DNA of 33,204 nucleotides from Methyloceanibacter sp. (GTDB taxonomy: Bacteria > Pseudomonadota > Alphaproteobacteria > Rhizobiales > Methyloligellaceae). The stretch's first letter is position 1; each line of letters begins with the position of its first letter. The notes below the pieces were generated by a model, which worked only from the letters and a program-made list of their open reading frames with translations, was not told where the DNA came from and made no database searches. The translations under genes were made by a program, and so were the position numbers. Location: the NCBI GenBank assembly GCA_022865725.1, contig JALHTP010000024.1:1-33204 (forward strand), written 5' to 3'. Below are positions 26,386-33,204 of the stretch, in pieces.

Positions 26386-26607
26386 ATGGCGGCCGAATCA
26401 TTGGTGCAGATGCTTGAAGAGATCGCCGTCGGCCTCAAGGCCGGAGATGAGGAGATCTATGGCTGGCTCCGCCAGCAGCTCAAAGAGTGCGGCGCCAGCG
26501 AAATCTCCGTCGAGCTTGCCATGGGAGTGATCGCGAGGCTCTTGCCCGAAGAGGCGCAAGGCAATCTCGAGGCGGCCCAACAGCACGCGCGGCGCTGGGC
26601 GCACTAG
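26386..26607 (+). CDS. Small acidic helical protein of unknown function
   Basis: A 73-residue protein with GGAGGGG at good spacing before ATG 26386. It is predicted mostly helical: ESLVQMLEEIAVGLKAGDEE, YGWLRQQLKECGASEIS and VELAMGVIARLLPEEAQGNL. It has one Cys and no signal. It is convergent with cobC (7 bp between stops). No family recognised. Confidence 0.65.
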   Translation: MAAESLVQMLEEIAVGLKAGDEEIYGWLRQQLKECGASEISVELAMGVIARLLPEEAQGNLEAAQQHARRWAH

Positions 26608-26614
26608 CCTCCAC

Positions 26615-27643
26615 CTAAAAGAACGTCAGCGGGCGAGAGGCCATAGCCTTGTGAAGCCGCTCCCATTCCGTCTCGCCGCCGGGAAGCCCGAAGCGCAGCC
26701 ATGAAGGATGCTCGGCGAAGCGGCGGACCAGGATGCCGTTCTCGCCGAGATGCTGGAAGAGTTGAGCCGCCTCCTTGGTCCGCGCCAGGCGAAACAGCGA
26801 CGTTCCGCCGACGATCTCGAGTCCTGCTTCAGCCAGCAAGACGTCGAGCCTTAAAGCTGCCTCAGCCAGCGAGGCGCGGGTAGCTGTTTTCCATGCCGTG
26901 TCGGCCAAGGCCTCTGCACCGATGGCGAGCGCCGCGCCGGAGACTGGCCAGGGTCCGAGCGCCGCGGCGATCCGAGCGGCGATGCTCGGCGCCGCAATGG
27001 CAAAGCTCAGCCGCAATCCTGCAAGCCCGTAGAACTTGCCGAAGGAGCGGAGCACCACGATGTTATCGTGCTCGGCCTGAGCGCTGAGACTCGCGCCCTC
27101 GGGCGCGACATCCATGAAGGCCTCGTCGACAACAAGAAGTCCGCCGCGCCGCCGCAAACGGTCGGCGAGCGCGAGCAGCGCATCCTTGGCGACGACGCGT
27201 CCATCGGGATTGTTCGGATTGACGACGATGGCGATGCGGGCGTCTGCGAGCTGCCCGACCTCGGCAACTTCCACCACAGTGTGGCCGGCAAGCTCAGCCA
27301 CGCGTCCATGCTCGGCGTAAGTGGGCGCAAGCACCGCCGCCCGGCCGCGCGCCAGCAGGAAGGCCGTTTGCGCCACCAGAATCTGCGAGCCTGGCGCCAC
27401 CACCACATGGGAGGCTGACGGGGCGCCATAGGCTTTCGCGGCGATCGTGGCGAGATCGGCGAGAGCGGCAGGCTGAGGCAACCGCGTATAGACATCCAAC
27501 GGGAACTCCGCGATCGGATAAGGCTGGGGATTGATCCCGGCCGAAAGATCAAGGAAAGGTTCGGGCGCGCCGGGAAAAAGCTTCCGCGCGGCGCCGAGAT
27601 CGCCGCCATGGGCGAGCGGCGCAGAATGGAGGGGAGGCGTCAT
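26615..27643 (-). CDS. cobC: L-threonine-O-3-phosphate decarboxylase (CobC; Salmonella CobD type)
   Basis: The PLP fold-type I aminotransferase-like enzyme has HGGDLGAARKLFPG near the N-terminus, VNPNNPDGRV, DEAFMD, and the PLP-binding Lys in SFGKFYGLAGLRLSFA. It makes (R)-1-amino-2-propanol phosphate, the linker between corrin ring and nucleotide loop. The start at 27643 gives 342 residues and shares the bases CATG with the divergent cbiB start at 27642; a GTG at 27685 would lengthen it to 356 residues with a 44-bp overlap. Neither has a good ribosome site. Confidence 0.92.
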   Translation of the reverse strand: MTPPLHSAPLAHGGDLGAARKLFPGAPEPFLDLSAGINPQPYPIAEFPLDVYTRLPQPAALADLATIAAKAYGAPSASHVVVAPGSQILVAQTAFLLARGRAAVLAPTYAEHGRVAELAGHTVVEVAEVGQLADARIAIVVNPNNPDGRVVAKDALLALADRLRRRGGLLVVDEAFMDVAPEGASLSAQAEHDNIVVLRSFGKFYGLAGLRLSFAIAAPSIAARIAAALGPWPVSGAALAIGAEALADTAWKTATRASLAEAALRLDVLLAEAGLEIVGGTSLFRLARTKEAAQLFQHLGENGILVRRFAEHPSWLRFGLPGGETEWERLHKAMASRPLTFF

Positions 27644-28607
27644 GGCCGCACCGCTTGCGTTGCTAGCTTTGTTGATCGAGCTCACGGCCGGTTATCCGGA
27701 CCGGCTGATGCAGTCGATCGGCCATCCCGTCACCTGGATGGGCCGGCTGATCGCCTGGCTCGACCGCCATCTGAACCGAGACACTGCCGGCGCGGAAACG
27801 CGCCGCAGGGCAGGGGCCGTGGCATTGCTCGTGCTGCTCAGCGTGGTCGGCGTCGTGGCCTTCGCCATCGAGCAGGTCCTGTTGCTGCTGCCGTTCGGCC
27901 TGGTCGCCGTCGCCATTCTCGCCAGCACCATGCTGGCGCAACGCAACCTGTTCATGCATGTCGCCAGCGTGGCCGATGCGCTCGAAGAGGGCGGCATCGA
28001 CGCCGGCCGCATGGCGGTGGCGCAGATCGTCGGGCGCGATACGGCCATGCTCGACGAGGCCGGCGTCGCGCGCGCGGCAATCGAAAGCTTGGCCGAGAAT
28101 TTCTCCGACGGCGTGGTGGCGCCGACAATCTTCATGGTCATCGCCGGTCTCCCCGGTGCCGCACTGTACAAGGCGATCAACACCGCCGACAGCATGATCG
28201 GCCATCGCAGCGAACGCCACCAGGATTTCGGCAAGACGGCCGCACAGCTCGATGATTTCGTCAATCTCCCAGGCTCGCGGCTCTCGGCGATGCTGATCGT
28301 CGCCGCTGCCGCCATGACCAAGGGCGCCTCGGCCAAAGCGGCCTGGGAAGCGACCTGGCGTGACGGCCCGAAGCACGTTTCGCCCAATGCCGGCTATCCT
28401 GAAGCGGCCATGGCCGGGGCGCTCGGGCTCGCGCTGGGCGGTCCTCGCGCCTATGCGGGCACCGAGATGGATGGCGCTTTCATGGGGAACGGGCGGCGCA
28501 AGGTGGGCGTAGCCGATATCCGCGCGGCGCTCGATCTCTACGCCCGGGCCGACGGCCTCCTCATCGCTATCGTCTGCGTTCTCGCCGCGCTCATCGCGCT
28601 AGGCTGA
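27642..28607 (+). CDS. cbiB: Adenosylcobinamide-phosphate synthase CbiB/CobD
   Basis: A 321-residue inner-membrane protein from ATG 27642, preceded by GGAGGGGAGG (27628-27637). Motifs are [10 protein letters not shown] and [16 protein letters not shown] near the N-terminus, [17 protein letters not shown], and [22 protein letters not shown], all typical of CbiB, with hydrophobic segments around 10, 55-90, 155 and the C-terminus. It joins aminopropanol (phosphate) to adenosylcobyric acid. The neighbour cobC makes its substrate. The 3' end overlaps cobQ by 17 bp, tail to tail. Confidence 0.95.
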   Translation: MAAPLALLALLIELTAGYPDRLMQSIGHPVTWMGRLIAWLDRHLNRDTAGAETRRRAGAVALLVLLSVVGVVAFAIEQVLLLLPFGLVAVAILASTMLAQRNLFMHVASVADALEEGGIDAGRMAVAQIVGRDTAMLDEAGVARAAIESLAENFSDGVVAPTIFMVIAGLPGAALYKAINTADSMIGHRSERHQDFGKTAAQLDDFVNLPGSRLSAMLIVAAAAMTKGASAKAAWEATWRDGPKHVSPNAGYPEAAMAGALGLALGGPRAYAGTEMDGAFMGNGRRKVGVADIRAALDLYARADGLLIAIVCVLAALIALG

Positions 28608-30051
28608 GCAGCCGGTCAATATCGATATTTGCGGCAAGATGGGCCGCGAGCCTGTCGAGCGTCTCCTCGACCAGCGCTTCGTAAGCGATGGCGGTGCCGC
28701 CAGGCGCAAAGCGGGCGAGCCATGCCGCGCGCTGACGATCGTCCGCAAACAGCCCGTGGATGTAGGTGCCGATCACGCGGCCCGAGGCGGACATCGCGCC
28801 CTCGGCGTTCCCATCGGCAAAGCGGGCGAAGGGGCGCGCACAATCGGGGCCCGCGGTCAGCCCCATATGCATCTCGTAGCCGGTGAATGGCGCGCCGTCG
28901 GAAGAGGTGCCCTCGATCTTATCGAGCCGCTTTTCGTTCGCGAGCGTGGTCTCGACATCGAGCAGGCCGAGCCCGGATGCCGACCCGCGCGGCCCTTCGA
29001 CGCCCTCGGAGTCATGGATCGCGCGGCCGAGCATCTGATAGCCGCCGCACAGCCCGAGCACGGTGCCGCCGTGGCGAAGATGCGCGGCGATGTCGATGTC
29101 GAAGCCTGCCTCGCGCAGCGCGGCGAGATCGGCAATGGTCGCCTTGGAGCCGGGAAGGATGACGAGATCGGCATCGCCGGGCAGCGCTTGGCCCGGGCGT
29201 ACGCGCACAAGATCGACGCTCGGCTCGGCGTCGAGCGGGTCGAGATCGTCGAAATTGGCGATATGCGGCAGGATGGGGACCGCGATCTTGATGCGCGCCC
29301 CCTTTTTCACAGGCCGCGCCGCATCGAGAGCGAGCGCATCCTCAGCTGGCAGAAGCCGCGCGCCGGGGAAGAAGGGAACGAGGCCGAGCACCTCCCAGCC
29401 CGTGGCAGCCGCGATCAATGCCATGCCGTTGGCGAAGAGCGCAGGGTCGCCGCGGAATTTGTTGACGAGGAAGCCCACGATCAGCGCGGCATCCTCGGCC
29501 TCGATCACGGCCTTGGTGCCGACCAGGCTGGCGATCACGCCGCCGCGGTCGATGTCGCCGATCAGCACGACGGGCACGTCGGCGGCGCGGGCGAAGCCCA
29601 TATTGGCGATGTCGTTGGCGCGGAGATTGATCTCCGACGCGCTGCCCGCGCCCTCGACCAGCACGATGTCCGCCTCGCCTTTGAGCCTGGCGAAGCTGTC
29701 CAGCACGAACGGCATCAGCTCAGGTTTGAGGCGTTGATAGTCGGCGGCCGAGGCTCGGCCATAGACGCCGCCTTGCACCACGATCTGCGCGCCGATTTCG
29801 CTTTGCGGCTTGAGCAGCACCGGATTCATATGCACGCTGGGCGCCACGCGGGCGGCGCGCGCCTGCAGCGCCTGGGCGCGGCCGATCTCGCCGCCGTCCT
29901 CCGTCACCGCCGCATTGTTCGACATGTTCTGCGGCTTGAAGGGCAGCACCTTCAGCCCGCGCGCGACCAGCGCCCGCGCCAGCCCGGCCACGATCAGCGA
30001 TTTGCCGACATCGGAGCCCGTGCCTTGGAACATGAGCGCGCGGGCGGGCAT
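28591..30051 (-). CDS. cobQ: Cobyric acid synthase CobQ
   Basis: The 486-residue glutamine-dependent amidotransferase has an N-terminal ATP-binding domain opening with [31 protein letters not shown], and [11 protein letters not shown], and a class I GATase-like domain with the nucleophile motif [11 protein letters not shown] (about 330-340) and a late HGLF. It amidates four side chains of adenosylcobyrinic a,c-diamide. It follows cobO by 4 bp and is last in the cbtB-cbtA-cobP-cobO-cobQ operon. Confidence 0.97.
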   Translation of the reverse strand: MPARALMFQGTGSDVGKSLIVAGLARALVARGLKVLPFKPQNMSNNAAVTEDGGEIGRAQALQARAARVAPSVHMNPVLLKPQSEIGAQIVVQGGVYGRASAADYQRLKPELMPFVLDSFARLKGEADIVLVEGAGSASEINLRANDIANMGFARAADVPVVLIGDIDRGGVIASLVGTKAVIEAEDAALIVGFLVNKFRGDPALFANGMALIAAATGWEVLGLVPFFPGARLLPAEDALALDAARPVKKGARIKIAVPILPHIANFDDLDPLDAEPSVDLVRVRPGQALPGDADLVILPGSKATIADLAALREAGFDIDIAAHLRHGGTVLGLCGGYQMLGRAIHDSEGVEGPRGSASGLGLLDVETTLANEKRLDKIEGTSSDGAPFTGYEMHMGLTAGPDCARPFARFADGNAEGAMSASGRVIGTYIHGLFADDRQRAAWLARFAPGGTAIAYEALVEETLDRLAAHLAANIDIDRLLSLAR

Positions 30052-30055
30052 AAGA

Positions 30056-30673
30056 TCAGAACTCGATGCCTTCCTGCGCCTTCACGCCGGCCGCGAAATG
30101 GTGCTTCACCAGCGTCATCTCGGTGACGAGGTCGGCGGTTTCGATCAGCTCAGGCTTGGCGTTACGCCCGGTGACCACGACATGGAGGCCTGGCCGGCGC
30201 GCCTTGAGTGTGGCGATCACCCGGGCGAGATCGAGATAGTCGTAGCGGAGCGCGATATTCAGCTCATCGAGGATGACCAGGCCGAAGCTCGGGTCGGCCA
30301 TCAAGTCTTCCGCCTTCGCCCAGGCGCGCTCAGCCGCTTCGATGTCACGGGCGCGATCCTGGGTCTCCCAGGTGAAGCCCTCGCCCATCGTGTGCCAGGA
30401 GATCTGGTCGCCAAATTTCAGAAGTGCGTCGCGCTCGGCCGTGTGCCAGGCGCCCTTGATGAATTGCACCACGCCGACGCGCTTGCCCCTTCCGAGCATG
30501 CGGAGCGCGAGGCCGAAGGCCGCGGTGGACTTGCCCTTGCCGGTGCCGGTGTGGACGATGAGGAGTCCCTTCTCGACGGTCTTGCCGGCGACCTCCTCGT
30601 CCTGCACGGCTTTGCGCTTCGCCATCTTGGCGCGATGACGCTCGGCGTCCTTTTCGTCGACGGCCTTGGTCAT
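30056..30673 (-). CDS. cobO: Cob(I)yrinic acid a,c-diamide adenosyltransferase CobO
   Basis: The 205-residue protein has the P-loop-like [30 protein letters not shown], the [10 protein letters not shown] stretch and [16 protein letters not shown], followed by HVVVTGRNA. It transfers the adenosyl group from ATP to Co(I). The basic N-terminal helix (about 1-35) is as in CobO/BtuR. Its start overlaps the end of cobP by 4 bp, showing coupling. Confidence 0.97.
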   Translation of the reverse strand: MTKAVDEKDAERHRAKMAKRKAVQDEEVAGKTVEKGLLIVHTGTGKGKSTAAFGLALRMLGRGKRVGVVQFIKGAWHTAERDALLKFGDQISWHTMGEGFTWETQDRARDIEAAERAWAKAEDLMADPSFGLVILDELNIALRYDYLDLARVIATLKARRPGLHVVVTGRNAKPELIETADLVTEMTLVKHHFAAGVKAQEGIEF

Positions 30674-31206
30674 GGGCCTTTCACCGGAACCGGCAGACCC
30701 GCGACCATCATGACCACGCGTGTGGCCCGCGCCGCCAGCCTTTGGTTGAGGATGCCTTGCTTGTCGCGAAACCGGCGCGCGAGCGCGTTGTCAGGCACGA
30801 TGCCGAGGCCGACCTCGTTGGAGACCAACACGACCCCGCCATCCAGGCTGGACAAGACGGTTTCCAGATATTCGATCTCCTGGTCCATGTCGGCCTCCGC
30901 CAGCATGCGGTTGGAGAGCCAGAGGGTCAGGCAATCGACCAGCACCGCCGATCCTGCCGGCACAGCCGCAAGAGCCTTGGCAAGATCGTGCGGCGCTTCG
31001 ACGGTCCGCCATGCGGCATCGCGCCTTGCCCTGTGAGCCGCTATTCGTTCGGCCATCTCGTCGTCCATTGCCTCGGCCGTCGCCACATAAATCCAAGGCG
31101 GCGGATAGGTCGCGATCAGCCACTCGGCATAGCGGCTCTTGCCTGAGCGCGCGCCGCCGAGCACGAGGGTCAACAGCCCCTGCCCGGCGGCGTCACGACG
31201 TGCCAT
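30670..31206 (-). CDS. cobP: Adenosylcobinamide kinase/guanylyltransferase CobP (CobU)
   Basis: A 178-residue bifunctional enzyme. It has the P-loop LVLGGARSGKSRYAE near residue 15, IYVATAEAMDDEMAERIAAH with the guanylylated-His region, VDCLTLWLSN and LVSNEVGLGIVP. It phosphorylates adenosylcobinamide and adds GMP to form AdoCbi-GDP. It starts 3 bp after the stop of cbtA and overlaps cobO. Confidence 0.96.
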   Translation of the reverse strand: MARRDAAGQGLLTLVLGGARSGKSRYAEWLIATYPPPWIYVATAEAMDDEMAERIAAHRARRDAAWRTVEAPHDLAKALAAVPAGSAVLVDCLTLWLSNRMLAEADMDQEIEYLETVLSSLDGGVVLVSNEVGLGIVPDNALARRFRDKQGILNQRLAARATRVVMMVAGLPVPVKGP

Positions 31207-31209
31207 GGC

Positions 31210-31938
31210 TCAGCTTGCGTGGACGAAGCGTCCCCGGAACAGCCCGGCCATTCCGCCGAGCAGCACCCAGAACAGGAGGGTCGTCACCACCACGGCGACG
31301 ACGAAGCTGTGATGCAAACCCTCGGGGATCGGCGTCGCGAAGCTTGCCGGCTGCGGCGCGCCGATCAGATGCGGCACTACCAGCAGAGCAATCGCGGCAA
31401 GGACCGCGACAAGAGACCGCTGATAAACCAAGAGGCCGAGAGCAATCGCCGCGCAGAGCGCGGTTGCGACCCACCAAAGCTGACGCGGAGCAAGTTCCGC
31501 CGCCGGCATGGCTGGAAGCTCGGGCGGGAGGCCAAGGCCTGGCGCGAGCGTGAACACGGCAAAGCCGGCCAAGCCCCAGAACACGCCTTGCCGCCAATCC
31601 TTGATGCCGCCGAACAATTCGCTCGCGGCGATCAGCAGAAGCGCGAAACCGATGCCGGTGACGATGTTGGCGGCGACCGAGAAGGCCGTCCGCTCGAAGC
31701 CGTCGGCAGGGGCCCAGCCTTCCTCCTCGGCTGCCCCGGAAGCTGCCTCGCCATGCGAATGCGCCGACGCGGCGGCCTGGTCGCCATGGTCGTGGGCAGG
31801 CGCTCCGGCGCCTTGCTCATAAACCTCGGCTTTGAGGATGAGCGGAACGGTGGTGAGCTGCTGCGCGACCGTCATGCCAAGTCCGGCGATGGCGCCGGCG
31901 ATGGCTGCAACGAGAACGATGTTGCGAAAATAATCCAT
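31210..31938 (-). CDS. cbtA: CbtA family cobalt transporter subunit
   Basis: The 242-residue protein has five to six hydrophobic segments (about 5-27, 85-108, 118-137, 150-168, 175-190, 215-235) and a His-rich loop (HDHGDQAAASAHSHG, about 48-62) suited to metal binding, as in CbtA, the five-TM partner of CbtB predicted to take up cobalt. It lies 12 bp after cbtB and just before cobP in a B12-regulated operon, which supports cobalt as substrate. Confidence 0.93.
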   Translation of the reverse strand: MDYFRNIVLVAAIAGAIAGLGMTVAQQLTTVPLILKAEVYEQGAGAPAHDHGDQAAASAHSHGEAASGAAEEEGWAPADGFERTAFSVAANIVTGIGFALLLIAASELFGGIKDWRQGVFWGLAGFAVFTLAPGLGLPPELPAMPAAELAPRQLWWVATALCAAIALGLLVYQRSLVAVLAAIALLVVPHLIGAPQPASFATPIPEGLHHSFVVAVVVTTLLFWVLLGGMAGLFRGRFVHAS

Positions 31939-31950
31939 GTCGCGCCCTCC

Positions 31951-32148
31951 TTAGTGGCAAGGAAAGGACATCGAATGGCGATAGTCGTGCGCGGCGTTGT
32001 GCACCGCCTCGATGTGGGAAAAGCCCACACCGCCGACGATGAAAATGCCGAGCAGGGCGGCGGCAAAGATCGAAATGACGCGCGCGGTCGTCAGTGCGAT
32101 GGCGGCGTCGTTGGCGCCACCGGCAAATTTGGTCGGTAACATGCTCAT
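31951..32148 (-). CDS. cbtB: CbtB family cobalt transporter subunit
   Basis: From ATG 32148, 6 bases after AGGGGG, the product is 65 residues with a single hydrophobic segment (ISIFAAALLGIFIVGGVGF) and a C-terminal metal-ligand tail HIEAVHNAAHDYRHSMSFPCH, as in CbtB. The longer frame to 32181 runs into the riboswitch side and is not preferred. First gene of the minus-strand operon. Confidence 0.93.
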   Translation of the reverse strand: MSMLPTKFAGGANDAAIALTTARVISIFAAALLGIFIVGGVGFSHIEAVHNAAHDYRHSMSFPCH

Positions 32149-32194
32149 CTTGATCCCCCTGCGCCCTCCACCCGAGGGCACGGTTAAGGTTGAG

Positions 32195-32390
32195 CCGACG
32201 GCAGGTCTCCTGGCTCGCGGGTCAAAGCCTTCCCTCGGCCTTCCCGGAGCGGATGGCTCCAGTGGCAGGTGGAGGGGCGCTCGCCGCTTACAGTTGCGGG
32301 GGCAGCCGCGGAATTGGGTAAACCCTCACCGCGTTCCCTTTTACGTCCCGCCTCATGCGGGAACCGACGACGCGAGGACTATAGCTGCCT
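32195..32390 (-). promoter_or_regulatory. Cobalamin riboswitch of the cbtB operon
   Basis: On the minus strand the element shows the conserved core GCTGCCCCCGCAACTGTAAG, the GCCACTG motif, GGGAAGGC, and the B12-box end GAGCCAGGAGACCTGCC (complement of 32200-32216). It ends about 47 bp before the cbtB start, so adenosylcobalamin binding would most simply block translation or stop transcription of cbtB-cbtA-cobP-cobO-cobQ. The exact 5' boundary is uncertain. Confidence 0.93.
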
Positions 32391-32405
32391 TCCCGCGCTT
32401 CGCAA
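32378..32405 (-). promoter_or_regulatory. Promoter of the minus-strand riboswitch transcript
   Basis: On the minus strand TTGCGA (complement of 32400-32405), 16 bases, then TATAGT (complement of 32378-32383). The start would fall near the first paired bases of the riboswitch. Confidence 0.5.
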
Positions 32406-32425
32406 GCGCGCAGACCCAGAGCGCA

Positions 32426-32454
32426 TTGACAAAGCGGCTGGTGGCCGCCTTAAG
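32426..32454 (+). promoter_or_regulatory. Promoter of the plus-strand riboswitch transcript
   Basis: A perfect TTGACA (32426-32431), 17 bases, then CTTAAG (32449-32454), placing the start right at the P1 stem of the plus-strand riboswitch at 32463. Confidence 0.6.
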
Positions 32455-32462
32455 TGGCCCCG

Positions 32463-32633
32463 ATCGACGGTCTCTCGAATGAGAGCGAAGAGGGAACGCG
32501 GTACGGGGTGTCCCCTAAATCCGCGGCTGCCCCCGCAACTGTAAGCGGCGAGCCGGAGTCACAGAGCCACTGGGGAGGACCCCGGGAAGGCGGCGAAGGC
32601 TGAGACCCGCGAGCCAGGAGACCTACCGTCGAT
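32463..32633 (+). promoter_or_regulatory. Cobalamin riboswitch of the DUF1636 operon
   Basis: The closing P1 helix is perfect: ATCGACGGT (32463-32471) with ACCGTCGAT (32625-32633). Inside are the core GCTGCCCCCGCAACTGTAAG (from 32526), AGCCACTGG, GGGAAGGC and GAGCCAGGAGACC. It precedes the DUF1636 gene by 128 bp. It is head-to-head with the riboswitch at 32195-32390 and shares much of the core sequence with it. Confidence 0.95.
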
Positions 32634-32760
32634 TCTGGTCGCTCGCCGGGCGGGGTGCCTCGGAGCGGTTGGTTCGTTGGCGGCCGGTCCGGCTTAAGGG
32701 CATGTCCGCCGTCACAGCACCCTTGAAGTCGCGGCGAACCATTTTAGGAGCGGCGTCAGG

Positions 32761-33186
32761 GTGACTCTCTCCGACACCGAAGAGGACGAGGATCGAGCAA
32801 TCGAGGCGGCAACCTCGATGACGATCTATGTCTGCATCACCTGTAGGCGCGCCGGCGATCCCGAAGACGGCGTGCGCCCCGGCCTGCTCCTGGCGCGCGC
32901 GACGGCCCGCGCCGCCGACGGCACTGGCGTCGTCGTGCGGCGGGTCCGCTGCTTGGCCAATTGCAGCCGCGCTCTCAGCGCGGCGATCAGGCGCAAGGAG
33001 GGTTGGACTTACATATTCGGCGGGCTCGACGAGGGGCGGGATGCCGAGGCGCTGATCGAAGGCGCGAGGCTTTTTGCGCGAGCGAGCGACGGCCTCATGC
33101 CCTGGCGCGGGCGTCCTGAGATTCTGAAGCGCGGGCTGATCGCGCGCGTGCCCCCCATCGATTTCGAGGAGGAGGAGCGCGAATGA
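32761..33186 (+). CDS. DUF1636 family protein, B12-regulated
   Basis: The 141-residue protein starts at GTG 32761, 10 bases after AGGAG; an ATG at 32818 is the alternative and would remove an acidic N-terminus. The domain has VCITCRRAGD and VRCLANCSRA, two cysteine pairs in the positions of a thioredoxin-like [2Fe-2S] ferredoxin, then WTYIFGGLDEGRDAEAL. The family is typically found beside cobW and cobN, and may handle cobalt or electrons for corrin reduction. Here the riboswitch supports a cobalamin role. Its stop overlaps the next start (ATGA). Confidence 0.88.
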   Translation: MTLSDTEEDEDRAIEAATSMTIYVCITCRRAGDPEDGVRPGLLLARATARAADGTGVVVRRVRCLANCSRALSAAIRRKEGWTYIFGGLDEGRDAEALIEGARLFARASDGLMPWRGRPEILKRGLIARVPPIDFEEEERE

Positions 33187-33204
33187 GCGCGCCGCTTGCC
33201 CGCA
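33183..33204 (+). CDS. Start of the next gene in the B12 operon (partial)
   Basis: ATG 33183 overlaps the DUF1636 stop and reads MSAPLAR before the window ends. By position it could be cobW or cobN, but seven codons cannot decide this. Confidence 0.5.

Overview
The window is a high-GC alphaproteobacterial chromosome segment, most likely from the order Hyphomicrobiales (Rhizobiales). The evidence is the separate hrcA-grpE and dnaK-dnaJ heat-shock loci, an RpoH-type promoter before dnaK, an OlsB-like acyltransferase, a Ku/LigD end-joining pair, aerobic-type cobalamin genes with CbtAB cobalt uptake, and a palindromic repeat of a type familiar from Rhizobiales intergenic regions. Genus and species cannot be read from the sequence.

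Layout. 1-3126: the 3' end of a YifB/ComM-type ATPase, then a hybrid sensor histidine kinase. 3305-11080: an OlsB-like N-acyltransferase, hrcA, grpE, alkB on the minus strand, a methyltransferase, dnaK and dnaJ. 11174-15418: an AI-2E-family membrane protein, an FMN reductase, pyrF, the minus-strand DUF167 and YggT pair, tRNA-Ala(CGC) with a clear promoter, and a short-chain dehydrogenase. 15582-20132: a secreted protein of unknown function, Ku, and a LigD gene split by a frameshift at a nine-A tract. 20267-21898: palindromic repeats and a secreted caspase-like protein. 21950-25375: an island of very short genes, terminator hairpins, duplicated hairpin sequence and at least one decayed gene copy. 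25454-26607: an extensin-like lipoprotein and a small unknown protein. 26615-33204: a cobalamin cluster with cobC, cbiB, and the operon cbtB-cbtA-cobP-cobO-cobQ behind a minus-strand cobalamin riboswitch. A second, head-to-head cobalamin riboswitch drives a DUF1636 gene to the right.

How the genes work together. HrcA, GrpE, DnaK and DnaJ form the Hsp70 cycle and its regulator. Ku holds DNA ends while LigD (phosphoesterase, ligase and polymerase modules) processes and seals them; AlkB is a second DNA-repair function. In the cobalamin region, CbtAB would bring in cobalt, CobO adenosylates the corrinoid, CobQ amidates it, CobC and CbiB make and attach the aminopropanol arm, and CobP activates the product for nucleotide-loop assembly. 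Both transcription units appear to be shut off by the end product through riboswitches.

The points most worth a second look are the A9 tract with an adjacent strong hairpin inside ligD, and the small-gene island. The island holds a mini-ORF whose Shine-Dalgarno region is complementary to the very end of 16S rRNA and to a site inside the ORF itself, several 40-80 residue membrane, secreted or zinc-ribbon proteins, three copies of a UUCG hairpin, and a multi-hairpin candidate RNA.
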